From the NCBI RefSeq assembly GCF_037027445.1, contig NZ_JBANDL010000002.1, positions 3,038,001 through 3,102,000 on the forward strand: a stretch of DNA of 64,000 nucleotides, given 5' to 3'. Under the pieces are notes generated by a model. The model did no database searches. It had not been told where the DNA came from and saw only the letters and a program-made list of their open reading frames with translations. Source of the stretch: Lysobacter firmicutimachus. Lineage in GTDB: Bacteria; Pseudomonadota; Gammaproteobacteria; Xanthomonadales; Xanthomonadaceae. Numbering within the stretch: the stretch's first letter is position 1; each line of letters starts with the position of its first letter. Below are positions 44,699 through 52,872 of this stretch, piece after piece. Both the position numbers and the translations under genes were made by a program.

Positions 44699-45190
44699 AT
44701 GAACACCAATCAATTCCGACTGCTGGGCCTGGCCGCGACGGCCACCTTGGCGCTCGCCGGCTGCGCGACCTCGCCGGGCTACAGTGGCGGCGGCTACAAC
44801 AGCTATCCGCCGCCCTCGCAGCCGAGCTACAACCAGAACAATTGCTACGACTGCGGCGTCGTCACCCGGATCGAACAGATCAGCACCGCCAGTACCGCCC
44901 CGCGCGCCACCGGCGCCGTGCTGGGCGGCCTGGTCGGCGCCGTCGCCGGCCGCGAGATCGCCGACGACCACACCGACAGCAAGGGCCGGAAGAACACCGC
45001 CACCGTGGCCGGCGCGGTCGCCGGCGCGATGGCCGGCAACGCGATCCAGAACCGGGTCGGCGCGCCGAGCTACAACCTCTATGTGCGCATGAACGACGGC
45101 CGCACCGTCGTGGTCACCCAGAAGGATATCGGCGGAATCCGCGAGAACACCTACGTCCGCGTCGCCAACGGCCGCGCCTACATTCGCTGA
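44699..45190 (+). CDS. Glycine-zipper 2TM outer-membrane lipoprotein (SlyB/Pcp-like)
   Basis: This is a 163-residue lipoprotein. The signal peptide ends in the lipobox LALAGC with lipidated Cys22. A Tyr/Pro/Gly-rich linker is followed by CYDCGVVTRIEQI, then the glycine-zipper 2TM segment (GAVLGGLVGAVAGREIADD, ATVAGAVAGAMAGNAI) and a beta-rich C-terminus that matches SlyB (RMNDGRTVVVTQKDIGGIRENTYVRV). SlyB-type lipoproteins stabilise the outer membrane under stress. A terminator follows. Confidence 0.9.
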   Translation: MNTNQFRLLGLAATATLALAGCATSPGYSGGGYNSYPPPSQPSYNQNNCYDCGVVTRIEQISTASTAPRATGAVLGGLVGAVAGREIADDHTDSKGRKNTATVAGAVAGAMAGNAIQNRVGAPSYNLYVRMNDGRTVVVTQKDIGGIRENTYVRVANGRAYIR

Positions 45191-45250
45191 GCCGTGCCGG
45201 CATCGCCGCGCTCGGCGGCGATGTAACAAAGTAACGAAACGAAGCGAAAA

Positions 45251-45277
45251 ACGGCCCGCATCGCGGGCCGTTTTTTT
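45251..45277 (+). terminator. Rho-independent terminator after the SlyB-like gene
   Basis: Arms ACGGCCCGC / GCGGGCCGT with an AT loop are followed by seven T residues, 60 bp after the stop. The A-run on the other side would let it act in both directions. Confidence 0.88.
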
Positions 45278-45484
45278 GCGCGCCGTCCGCGCCGCCGACG
45301 CTGCGCGTCGCGTTCCCGACCCGCGTCACGATTGCGCGCGGAACTGGCGCACCTATCGCTGTCTCCATGACCGCCGCGTTGCGCTACGGTCGTTCGCGTC
45401 CGCACTGCGGACGCAGGCCGTCGCTCGCGTCCGCGCGGCGAGCCCAAGTCGATACCAGCCAACGCAAGCTCAGGAGATCGTGCA

Positions 45485-46591
45485 ATGAAACTTCGCTTCC
45501 TGCCCGTGGTGTCCGCCGGCGCCGTCCTCACCGGCGCCATCGCCGCCGCCGTCGCCGCCCCGGGCGCGGCCCAGAACAATCCGCTGCGCGTGGGCCTGGT
45601 CGCGGTGAACGGCGCCGCCGACGATTTCCTGGGCGCGGTCGAAATCAGCATCACCAACACCGGCCGCAAGGCGGTGCGCCTGCCGAAGTGGCAGTTGCCT
45701 TCGGACGAGTTCGACGCGCGCCTGTTCGACATCAGCTATGCCGGCAAACCGGTCGCCTACGAGGGCGCGCTGGTCAAGCGCGGCCTGCCGAGCGCGGAGG
45801 ATTTCGCGATCCTGCAACCGGGCGAAACCTATCGCCGTACCATCGACCTGTCGGCCGGCTACGACCTCTCGCGCACCGGCCAGTACGTGGTGCGTTTCAA
45901 TGCGCCGCTGCAGCATGCCTCGACGTCCGACCGCGCCATGCTGCGGCAGAACAACGGCCTGCCGATGAGCGCGCAGAGCGTGCCGCTGAGCCTGTGGGTG
46001 GACGGCCTGGACCAGCTCGGCGGCAGCAAGGTCGCGGCGGCGGCGAAGAAGCCGATCGGGCCGACCGCGGTGGTCAACGGCGTCAACTACGTCGGCTGCA
46101 CCACCTCGCGCATCAGCGCCGCCGGGCAGGCGGTGGTGTCGGCGCGCGGCTACTCCGAGAACGCCAAGGGCTACCTCAACGGCGGCTCGGTCGGCCCGCG
46201 CTACACCAGCTGGTTCGGCGCCTACGCCGACAGTCGCTACGCCACCGCGCGCCAACACTTCGTCGCCATCGATCAGGCGATGGACCAGAACAGCGGCCAG
46301 ATCACCATCAACTGCGGTTGCAGCAGCAGCGCCTACGCGTACGTGTATCCCAATCAGCCGTATCAGATCTACGTCTGCAATGCGTTCTGGAACGCGCCGC
46401 AGACCGGCACCGATTCCAAGGCCGGCACCCTGATCCACGAAATGAGCCACTTCACCGTCGTCGCCGGCACCGACGATCACGCTTACGGGCAGGGAGCGGC
46501 GCAGAATCTGGCCGCCACCAACCCCAATGCGGCGCTCGATAACGCCGACAACCACGAGTATTTCGCTGAGAACACGCCGTACCAGAACTGA
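45485..46591 (+). CDS. Secreted M35 family (peptidyl-Lys type) metalloendopeptidase
   Basis: This is a 368-residue preproprotein. A signal peptide (MKLRFLPVVSAGAVLTGAIAAAVAA) is followed by a beta-rich propeptide (~residues 30-190) and a C-terminal aspzincin catalytic domain. The zinc motif HEMSH at about residue 319 is followed by the aspzincin GTDDHAYG motif that supplies the Asp ligand. Cysteines in VGCTTSR, NCGC and YVCNAF are placed as in fungal Lys-N-type peptidases. It has its own ribosome-binding site (AGGAGATCGTGCA) and no operon partner. It probably digests extracellular protein for a predatory or saprophytic lifestyle; cleavage at Lys is inferred from the family. Confidence 0.88.
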   Translation: MKLRFLPVVSAGAVLTGAIAAAVAAPGAAQNNPLRVGLVAVNGAADDFLGAVEISITNTGRKAVRLPKWQLPSDEFDARLFDISYAGKPVAYEGALVKRGLPSAEDFAILQPGETYRRTIDLSAGYDLSRTGQYVVRFNAPLQHASTSDRAMLRQNNGLPMSAQSVPLSLWVDGLDQLGGSKVAAAAKKPIGPTAVVNGVNYVGCTTSRISAAGQAVVSARGYSENAKGYLNGGSVGPRYTSWFGAYADSRYATARQHFVAIDQAMDQNSGQITINCGCSSSAYAYVYPNQPYQIYVCNAFWNAPQTGTDSKAGTLIHEMSHFTVVAGTDDHAYGQGAAQNLAATNPNAALDNADNHEYFAENTPYQN

Positions 46592-47472
46592 GCCCGCCGC
46601 CGCCGGCGCGTTCGCGCGTCGGCGGCCGGATCGGAAGCGAAGCGCAAATCCCCCTGCCCCCGTTGTTTCAAAGGAGGCGATAGGCGGCGACGTTGGCCAT
46701 GGGCCGGGGATGCGCTTCGGCATACGGACGTCGGCAGGTCTTCCGCGCCGCGGCTCGCAGGCGCAGGGGCCGGAATCGCCGAGTCTCCTGCTGCGCAGCG
46801 CGCATCGGCCTGCCCGTCCAGGTCATAGGCTCCTGTCCGCGTCCCCGCCTCCTGAGCCGAACCCCAGGCTCAAAGTCCGAGGCTTCGCCGGTCCCCGATT
46901 CCCGATTCCCTGCCAAAGCCGTCGACCCCATTGCCCGCACCGATGCGTTGCAACCATCGGGCCCGGCGGCAGGAAGTCGCAGCGAACGGCAAGGAGGCGG
47001 ACCGCGCGGCGGAAGACGAGGCTGCCGCGCCGTCGACCGGGCTCGGCGCGGCCAGGAGGGCCGCGACGCACGCAACAAGGCGAGATATCGGATGCGTGCG
47101 ATCCGGCACGGAGGCGCCGGCCGTCGATGAGGCGGCGGTCGGCGGGTCGGGGGCTTCGCGCCCCCGGCTCGTCCGGACCGCCCATGCCGTTCGGTCGAAC
47201 CGCCCGTCCTGCGTCCACAGCCCGGCCGGATTCAGCCTCGCCGCCCACGCAGACGGCATGCATGCATGCCATCGGGCCATCGAAGGAGGGAATCCGGGCG
47301 GGTCGCCAGCGGGTTTACCCTGCGATCGCGCTGCGGGCTTGGATCGATTCAAGCGCGACGACCGTCTTGGTTTCAAACGGAACTACACCGACCGCGCGCA
47401 CGCTTTGAAACATTCGCGTGACGATCGCGCAAGCAATCGGCGATTTTGTGATGTTTATAGAACTTCAAAACA
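46592..47472. other. 881-bp stretch without a recognisable gene
   Basis: Open frames on all strands are Arg/Pro/Gly/Ala-rich shadows without ribosome-binding sites. The palindrome GGCATGCATGCATGCC (47258-47273) is present. The last ~130 bp before the cspA terminator are clearly more AT-rich and may contain a promoter or a small RNA, but I cannot define one. Confidence 0.5.
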
Positions 47473-47500
47473 AGAAAAACCCGGCCGGGGCCGGGTCTTT
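47473..47500 (-). terminator. Rho-independent terminator after cspA
   Basis: On the minus strand, arms ACCCGGCC / GGCCGGGT are followed by TTTTTCTTG. It lies 51 bp beyond the cspA stop. Confidence 0.8.
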
Positions 47501-47550
47501 CCGATGCGATCGCGTCGCCTGCGGCGTCGCGACGGATCTTAGGGGGTGCG

Positions 47551-47760
47551 TCAGATCGGCTCGACCGCGTCGGCCTGCAGGCCCTTCTGGCCCTGGACGA
47601 CGTTGAAGCTGACCTTCTGGCCTTCCTTCAGGCTCTTGAAGCCCTGGACCTGGATCGCGCGGAAGTGCACGAACACGTCCTCGCCGTTTTCACGGCTGAT
47701 GAAGCCAAACCCCTTGGCGTCATTGAACCACTTGACGGTCCCGGTTTCTTTCGCGGACAT
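47551..47760 (-). CDS. cspA: Cold-shock protein (CspA family)
   Basis: This 69-residue OB-fold RNA chaperone binds single-stranded nucleic acid and melts mRNA structure. The RNP1 motif KGFGFI and RNP2 motif VFVHF are intact ([23 protein letters not shown]). The ribosome-binding site AAGGAGAGA precedes the ATG. The ~200 bp to the divergent DUF456 gene would hold its promoter and a long leader, as is usual for cold-shock genes. Paralogues are numerous in this family, so the letter is nominal. Confidence 0.95.
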   Translation of the reverse strand: MSAKETGTVKWFNDAKGFGFISRENGEDVFVHFRAIQVQGFKSLKEGQKVSFNVVQGQKGLQADAVEPI

Positions 47761-47976
47761 CGCTACTCTCTCCTTGAAACGTGGTGTTGTTAACGCGACT
47801 GGACTCGCGTGCTGGTTGCAAGGAGGAAGCGAGGTGCAACGATGTAGCGGATCGACGGATCAACCGCATCGGGCCACGATTCACGGTGACCCTTGGCAAA
47901 CGCAGCGACCGCAACGTACCCCGACATCGGTGAAAATGCAAACCGGCCGGACACCCCGTCCGCACAGGGAATAAGC

Positions 47977-48462
47977 ATGGATTTGCAGACACTTTATTAC
48001 ATATTGGCCGCCGTCCTGGTGGTGATCGGAATCGTCGGCACGGTGCTCCCGGCCCTGCCCGGCCTGCCCCTGGTCTTCGTCGGCATGGCCCTGGCCGCCT
48101 GGGCCTCGGATTTCGAGAAAGTCGGCTGGGTCACCCTGGTCGTCCTGGGCCTGCTGACCGCGCTGTCCCTGGGGATCGACTTCCTCGCCACGGCGATGGG
48201 GGCCAAGCGGGTCGGCGCCAGCAAGCTGGCCCTGATCGGCTCGGTGATCGGCACCTTCGCCGGTCTCGCCTTCGGCCTGGTCGGGGTCTTCGTCGGCCCC
48301 TTCGTCGGCGCCCTGATCGGTGAGCTGATCCACACCCGCGAACTGTCCAAGGCCACCCAGGTCGGGATCGGCACCTGGGTCGGCATCATCGTCGGCACCG
48401 TGCTCAAGTTCGGCCTGGCCTTCGCCATGGTCGGCCTGTTCGCCCTGGCTTGGTTCTTCTGA
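47977..48462 (+). CDS. DUF456 domain-containing membrane protein (161 aa)
   Basis: This is an inner-membrane protein with about five hydrophobic, glycine-rich helices. The family features IGIVGTVLPALPGLPLVFVGMALAAW near the N-terminus and the GxxxG-rich pairs (GTFAGLAFGLVGVFVGPFVGALIGEL) are present, with a short cytoplasmic ELIHTRELSKATQVG. The function of DUF456 is unknown. I chose the ATG at 47977 (CAGGGA upstream); an upstream ATG at 47893 would add 28 polar residues. Confidence 0.87.
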   Translation: MDLQTLYYILAAVLVVIGIVGTVLPALPGLPLVFVGMALAAWASDFEKVGWVTLVVLGLLTALSLGIDFLATAMGAKRVGASKLALIGSVIGTFAGLAFGLVGVFVGPFVGALIGELIHTRELSKATQVGIGTWVGIIVGTVLKFGLAFAMVGLFALAWFF

Positions 48463-48593
48463 AAGACCCCCTGCCGGTACCGACCCTTCGCCGGTTCTGC
48501 TGAACCGACCGGCCGCGGCGACGCGGCCGGTTCACGCCTCGTTCGCACGCCGATGCAAGACTGCAGCGGTTTGCCGTACGCCGACCCGACGCC

Positions 48594-49769
48594 ATGACCT
48601 CTGCCCTGTCCCGAACCCGATCGCTGCCCTGTCTGCTCCTGGCCATCGCCCCTATCGCGGCCGGCGCGCAGGAGGCCAAGCCGCAACCGGCGACGCCCGA
48701 AGCCTGTCTGGCGATCGCCAACGACGCCGATCGCCTGAGTTGCTACGACAGCGCGCTCGGCCGCAGCGCGGCCGGCGTGCGCCAGGCCGATATCGCCGCC
48801 AAGGAAGCCAAGGCGATCCAGCGCAACCTGGAACTCGGCGACCAGCTCGAAGGCGCGCCCAAGCCCGGCCTGGGCGAGCGGGCCAAGCGCGCGGTCGGCG
48901 CCAACGACCTGTTCAGTCACGAAGAAGCGCTCGACAGCGCGATCGCCAACGCCGGCAAGGGCGGCCTGCTCGACAGCCGCTGGGAACTGGCCAAGGACTC
49001 CAAGCTCGGCGTGTTCAACTTCCGCGCCTACAAGCCGGTGTATCTGCTGCCGGCGTTCTGGAGCAGCAAGCCCAACGTGCTGCCGCATTCGCCCAACCCG
49101 CGCAACACGGTGACCCAGCCGCAATCGCTCAAGGACGTCGAGGCCAAGTTCCAGATCAGCTTCAAGACCAAGGCGGTGGAAAACCTGTTCGGCGACAACG
49201 GCGACATCTGGATGGGCTACACCCAGTCCTCGCGCTGGCAGGTCTACAACGGCGAGGATTCGCGCCCGTTCCGCGAAACCAATTACGAACCCGAAGTGAT
49301 GCTGGTGTTCCGCAACAACTACCGCATCGGCGGTTGGAACGGGCGCATGGCCGGGATCGGCATCAACCACCAGTCCAACGGCCGCGCCGATCCGTTCTCG
49401 CGCAGCTGGAACCGGGTGATCGGCCAGATCGGCTGGGACCGCGACAACTGGGCGGTCGTGGCGCGACCGTGGTGGCGTTTGTCGGACGGCAACGACGACG
49501 ACAATCCGGATATCGAGGACTACATCGGCCGCGGCGACCTGACCATCGTCCATACCCGCGGCGGCCACGAGTTCTCGCTGATGGCGCGGCATTCGCTGCG
49601 CGGCGGCGACCGTTCGCACGGGGCGCTGCAGTTCGACTGGGGCTTCCCGATCCACAACCAGCTGCGCGGCCATCTGCAGATCTTCGACGGCTACGGGGAG
49701 AGCATGATCGATTACAACCATCGCGCCACTTACGTCGGCCTGGGCATCTCCTTGCTGGAGTGGTACTGA
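48594..49769 (+). CDS. pldA: Outer-membrane phospholipase A (PldA/OMPLA)
   Basis: This 391-residue protein has a signal peptide (cut near GAQEAK), a ~90-residue periplasmic extension with two Cys, and a 12-strand beta-barrel of the OMPLA family. Catalytic residues lie in GINHQSNGRADPFSRSWNRV (His and Ser in HQS, Asn in SWN), as in E. coli OMPLA. It hydrolyses phospholipids in the outer leaflet and is activated by dimerisation with calcium. The last residues LGISLLEWY end in an aromatic, as barrel proteins do. It is longer than the E. coli protein because of the N-terminal extension. Confidence 0.92.
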   Translation: MTSALSRTRSLPCLLLAIAPIAAGAQEAKPQPATPEACLAIANDADRLSCYDSALGRSAAGVRQADIAAKEAKAIQRNLELGDQLEGAPKPGLGERAKRAVGANDLFSHEEALDSAIANAGKGGLLDSRWELAKDSKLGVFNFRAYKPVYLLPAFWSSKPNVLPHSPNPRNTVTQPQSLKDVEAKFQISFKTKAVENLFGDNGDIWMGYTQSSRWQVYNGEDSRPFRETNYEPEVMLVFRNNYRIGGWNGRMAGIGINHQSNGRADPFSRSWNRVIGQIGWDRDNWAVVARPWWRLSDGNDDDNPDIEDYIGRGDLTIVHTRGGHEFSLMARHSLRGGDRSHGALQFDWGFPIHNQLRGHLQIFDGYGESMIDYNHRATYVGLGISLLEWY

Positions 49770-49779
49770 GCCGCGCCGC

Positions 49780-49830
49780 TTTTCCGTAGGAGCGGCGTAA
49801 GCCGCGACAACCGGAGCGATGTACGCAAGC
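49780..49830. repeat. GTAGGAGCGGCG...GCCGCGAC dispersed repeat, forward copy
   Basis: This element follows the pldA stop. It has a hairpin core (GAGCGGCG / reverse complement) and continues with CCGGAGCGATGTACGCAAGC. A nearly identical copy is at 56053-56101, and an inverted copy lies 75 bp downstream at 49905-49936, so the two could fold back on each other. Confidence 0.8.
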
Positions 49831-49904
49831 GCCGCCACCGACGCCGGGACCGCCGGTTTCGACGCGCGACACGGCTTCGTAAAAGGCGCGGTATTGCACC
49901 GCTT

Positions 49905-49936
49905 CGGTTGTCGCGTCTCGCGCCGTTCCTACAGAG
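49905..49936. repeat. GTAGGAGCGGCG-type repeat, inverted copy
   Basis: The sequence GTCGCGTCTCGCGCCGTTCC plus TACAG is the inverted, slightly degenerate partner of the 49780 copy. The pair encloses a ~75-bp region between pldA and the fumarase terminator. Confidence 0.7.
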
Positions 49937-49954
49937 ACGAGTGGCATCGCCAAT

Positions 49955-49989
49955 GCGAAAACGCCCGGCGGGAGGCCGGGCGTTTTCGC
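49955..49989. terminator. Bidirectional terminator between pldA and fumarase
   Basis: Long perfect arms GCGAAAACGCCCGGC / GCCGGGCGTTTTCGC surround a short loop, with A and T runs inside the arms on both sides. It can end both converging transcripts. Confidence 0.75.
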
Positions 49990-50007
49990 AAGCGGATGCC
50001 GTGCCGA

Positions 50008-51588
50008 TCAGGCCGATTCGACCACCACCGGAATCTTGCCGAGCATTCCGCCCGAAATCCGCGCCTGCCATTCCTTCGGCCCGGTCTTGTGCACCGACTC
50101 GCCGGCGCTGTCGACCGCGACCGTCACCGGCATGTCCTGCACGGTGAATTCGTAGATCGCTTCCATGCCCAGGTCGGCGAAACCGACCACGCGCGAGGCC
50201 TTGATCGCCTTCGACACCAGATAGGCCGCGCCGCCGACCGCCATCAGATAGACCGACTTGTGCTTCTGGATCGCCTCGATCGCGGCCGGGCCGCGCTCGG
50301 CCTTGCCGACCATGCCGAGCAGGCCGGTCTGCGCCAGCACCTGTTCGGTGAACTTGTCCATGCGCGTGGCGGTGGTCGGGCCGGCCGGGCCGACGACCTC
50401 GTCGCGGACCGGATCGACCGGGCCGACGTAGTAGATGAAGCGGCCCTTGAAGTCGACCGGCAGCGGCTCGCCCTTGTTGAGCATGTCGACCATGCGCTTG
50501 TGCGCGGCGTCGCGGCCGGTCAGCAGCTTGCCGTTGAGCAGCAGCACTTCGCCCGGCTTCCAGCTGGCCACGTCTTCGGCGGTGACCGTGTCGAGATCGA
50601 CGCGACGGCCCTTGGACGAGTCGTAGGTCAGTTCCGGCCAGTCCTCCAGCGACGGCGGGTCGAGCATGACCGGACCGCTGCCGTCGAGGGTGAAGTGGGC
50701 ATGGCGGGTCGCGGCGCAGTTCGGGATCATCGCCACCGGCAGGTTAGCGGCGTGGGTCGGATAGTCCTTGACCTTGATGTCGAGCACCGTGGTCAGGCCG
50801 CCCAGGCCCTGTGCGCCGATGCCGAGCGCATTGACCTTCTCGTACAGCTCCAGGCGCAGTTCTTCGGCGCGATTGCTCGGCCCGCGCGCCTGCAGGTCGG
50901 TGATGTCGATCGGCTCCATCAGCGATTCCTTGGCCAGCAGCATCGCCTTCTCGGCGGTGCCGCCGATGCCGATGCCGAGCATGCCCGGCGGGCACCAGCC
51001 CGCGCCCATGGTGGGCACGGTCTTGAGCACCCAGTCGACGATGGAATCGGACGGGTTGAGCATGGCGAACTTGGACTTGGCCTCCGAGCCGCCGCCCTTG
51101 GCGGCGACGATCACGTCCACGGTGTTGCCGGGCACGACCTTGACGTTGACCACCGCCGGCGTGTTGTCGCGGGTGTTGCTGCGCTTGCCGGCCGGATCGG
51201 CCAGCACGCTGGCGCGCAGCTTGTTGTCGGGATGGTTGTAGGCGCGGCGCACGCCTTCGTTGACCATGTCCTCCACGCCCATCGTCGCCCCGTCCCAACG
51301 CACGTCCATGCCGATTTCCAGGAACACGGTGACGATGCCGGTGTCCTGGCAGATCGGCCGGTGGCCTTCGGCGCACATGCGCGAGTTGATCAGGATCTGC
51401 GCGATCGCGTCCTTGGCCGCGGGCGATTCCTCGCGCTCGTAGGCGGCGGCGAGGTTCTTGATGTAGTCGACCGGGTGGTAGTAGCTGATGTACTGCAGGG
51501 CGTCGGCGACGGACTGGATCAGGTCGTCCTGGCGGACGACGACCGGGCCCGAAACGGCGGGAGCGGAGGAGGACGAAGAAGCGGTCAC
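50008..51588 (-). CDS. fumA: Class I fumarate hydratase (iron-sulfur dependent)
   Basis: This 526-residue cytoplasmic TCA-cycle enzyme interconverts fumarate and malate. The N-terminal alpha domain contains the cluster cysteine in SRMCAEGHRPICQDTG, with further conserved cysteines in GAGWCPPGMLG and IPNCAATRHAHF. The C-terminal beta domain has the LLLNGKLLTGRDAAHKRM and YYVGPVDPV motifs. The O2-sensitive [4Fe-4S] class I type is distinct from class II FumC. It may also act on related hydroxyacids. The exact letter (A or B) has no meaning outside enterobacteria. Confidence 0.93.
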   Translation of the reverse strand: MTASSSSSAPAVSGPVVVRQDDLIQSVADALQYISYYHPVDYIKNLAAAYEREESPAAKDAIAQILINSRMCAEGHRPICQDTGIVTVFLEIGMDVRWDGATMGVEDMVNEGVRRAYNHPDNKLRASVLADPAGKRSNTRDNTPAVVNVKVVPGNTVDVIVAAKGGGSEAKSKFAMLNPSDSIVDWVLKTVPTMGAGWCPPGMLGIGIGGTAEKAMLLAKESLMEPIDITDLQARGPSNRAEELRLELYEKVNALGIGAQGLGGLTTVLDIKVKDYPTHAANLPVAMIPNCAATRHAHFTLDGSGPVMLDPPSLEDWPELTYDSSKGRRVDLDTVTAEDVASWKPGEVLLLNGKLLTGRDAAHKRMVDMLNKGEPLPVDFKGRFIYYVGPVDPVRDEVVGPAGPTTATRMDKFTEQVLAQTGLLGMVGKAERGPAAIEAIQKHKSVYLMAVGGAAYLVSKAIKASRVVGFADLGMEAIYEFTVQDMPVTVAVDSAGESVHKTGPKEWQARISGGMLGKIPVVVESA

Positions 51589-51682
51589 GGCGGGCGTAAG
51601 GCTGGCGGTGGGGCGATTATTCTACCTGCCCCGGCCGGCCCGGGCCCGCGGCCCCGTGCAGCGGCCCGGTTCGGCCAATGGC

Positions 51683-51742
51683 CCCGCTTCTCGACGGTTC
51701 GCTTTTCGACGGCCCGCTTCTCGACGGCCCGCTTCTAGACAG
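51683..51742. repeat. Four tandem 15-bp repeats
   Basis: Units of CCCGCTTCTCGACGG occur four times in a row; the second starts TTCGCTTTT and the fourth ends TAGACAG. They sit between fumarase and the frameshifted membrane gene. Because 15 is divisible by 3, a reading frame would stay open, but I see no coding signal. Confidence 0.85.
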
Positions 51743-51808
51743 CCAGTTCCTCGGTAACCAGTTCCGCGTCTGCCCGACGCCGGGGCAGCCCGTGCCGGCA
51801 GGTCGCCC

Positions 51809-52151
51809 GTGTCCCCGTCCCCTGCTCCGCCCGCTGCGCCGTTCAATCCCGTGGCGGCACTGGGCGCGCTGGTTCGCCTGCTGTGCGGGCTGTTTGCGCT
51901 GTCGGCGGCGCCGCAGTTCGCACCGGTCCACGCGTCCCTCGGCGCCGGCCTGCCCTGGCCGACCCGGCTGCTAGATGGCCCCTGGGCCCTGTGCCTGCTG
52001 CCGCTGCTGACCGCTGCGGTCTGGGTCCTGAGCCCCGCGGCGGCGCGACCTGGCGGCCTGCCTGTTCGGCATCGGCGCCTGGCTCGCCGGACTGGCGGCG
52101 GCGCTGGTCGCGCCGTACCTGCCGATCTACCAGCTCGCCGCGACGCTGTAA
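51809..52151 (+). pseudogene. Small membrane protein gene with an apparent frameshift near 52040-52050
   Basis: From a GTG at 51809 the frame reads a plausible membrane protein with two hydrophobic segments (VAALGALVRLLCGLFALSAA; WALCLLPLLTAAVWVLSPAAA). Then the coding sense moves to the +1 frame, which continues with RDLAACLFGIGAWLAGLAAALVAPYLPIYQLAATL and a stop at 52151. Joined, this is a ~113-residue, three-helix membrane protein. The shift lies in the stretch GCGGCGGCGCGACC, where one extra base would explain it. It is either a recently broken gene or a sequence error. The family is unknown and the start is uncertain. Confidence 0.55.
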
Positions 52152-52201
52152 GCCGCCGGCGCGACGGCCCGCCCCCTCACGGAGGCGGGCCGCGGTGCGG
52201 C

Positions 52202-52405
52202 TTACTGCGGGCAAGCGTCGAGCACGCAGGAGCGCCAGAACACATCGCACATCGACGGGCTGCCGCCGCCGTCCAGGCAGGGCTGACGGACTTCCTGGTC
52301 GCAGTACACGCCGCCGGCGCAGACGATGATGTCGCGCGAGGACGCGGTGGCGCCGAAGGCGAAACCGAACGCGGCCACGGCCACGGCGAACAGCTTGATC
52401 TTCAT
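52202..52405 (-). CDS. Tiny secreted Cys-rich protein (67 aa)
   Basis: This is a 67-residue preprotein with a textbook signal peptide (MKIKLFAVAVAAFGFAFGAT, probable cut near ATASS). The mature part of about 45 residues has six cysteines, spaced so that three disulfides are possible, and ends in DACPQ. A strong AAAGGAGAG ribosome-binding site precedes the ATG. No neighbouring immunity, peptidase or transporter gene is coupled to it, although an ABC exporter of the opposite strand lies 470 bp away. The function is unknown; a small extracellular structural, toxin or inhibitor protein are all possible. Confidence 0.75.
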   Translation of the reverse strand: MKIKLFAVAVAAFGFAFGATASSRDIIVCAGGVYCDQEVRQPCLDGGGSPSMCDVFWRSCVLDACPQ

Positions 52406-52872
52406 TCGAACTCTCCTTTTCGGATGGTGGATCTTTCGTTGAGGTAGCGAGGCTTGCACAGCCTGTCCGGCCGGGCCGGAGACGACGCACGCCGCGCGCG
52501 GGCTGCGCACGCGCGACGAAAGGACGAAGCGGCTTAAAGCAGAAGACCCGTCAGGCCCGTCGCGCCATCGATGGGCGACGACCGCAATCGGCGTTCCACG
52601 TCGAAAAGGACCGGACTGGGCAGCAGCGGGCGGATCGGCATGCGGACACTCCCTGTCGTCGTGGCGCGGGCGGAACTCGCCGGAGTCCGCGCCGGTGCAC
52701 TTGCGCCAGCCTGGGCGCGACCGGCCCACGTTAGCCGCTGTGTCCGGACAAGGGTAGCCGCAGTGCAGCACGCCCCGGCGGCGGGACGTGCGCGCGCTCA
52801 CTGTTCGCCGCATCGACCCGCCCTTCCCCGCGCGTGCACGCGAGCGTCCGCCGTTCGCGGCACAATCGCGGC
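52406..52872. other. 467-bp divergent intergenic region, no further gene seen
   Basis: This is the spacer between the Cys-rich secreted protein gene and the ABC exporter gene, transcribed away from each other. Open frames are Arg/Ala-rich shadows. Promoters for both genes must lie here, but I cannot mark them. Confidence 0.5.

Noticed and set aside
45749-46542. Plus-strand open frame inside the M35 gene in a different frame
   Set aside because: Arg/Pro-rich shadow; the 45485-46591 frame has signal peptide and zinc motif.
46823-47376. Overlapping open frames in the gap before cspA
   Set aside because: All frames are Arg/Pro/Gly-rich with no ribosome-binding site; none has a recognisable motif, so I annotate the stretch as gene-free.
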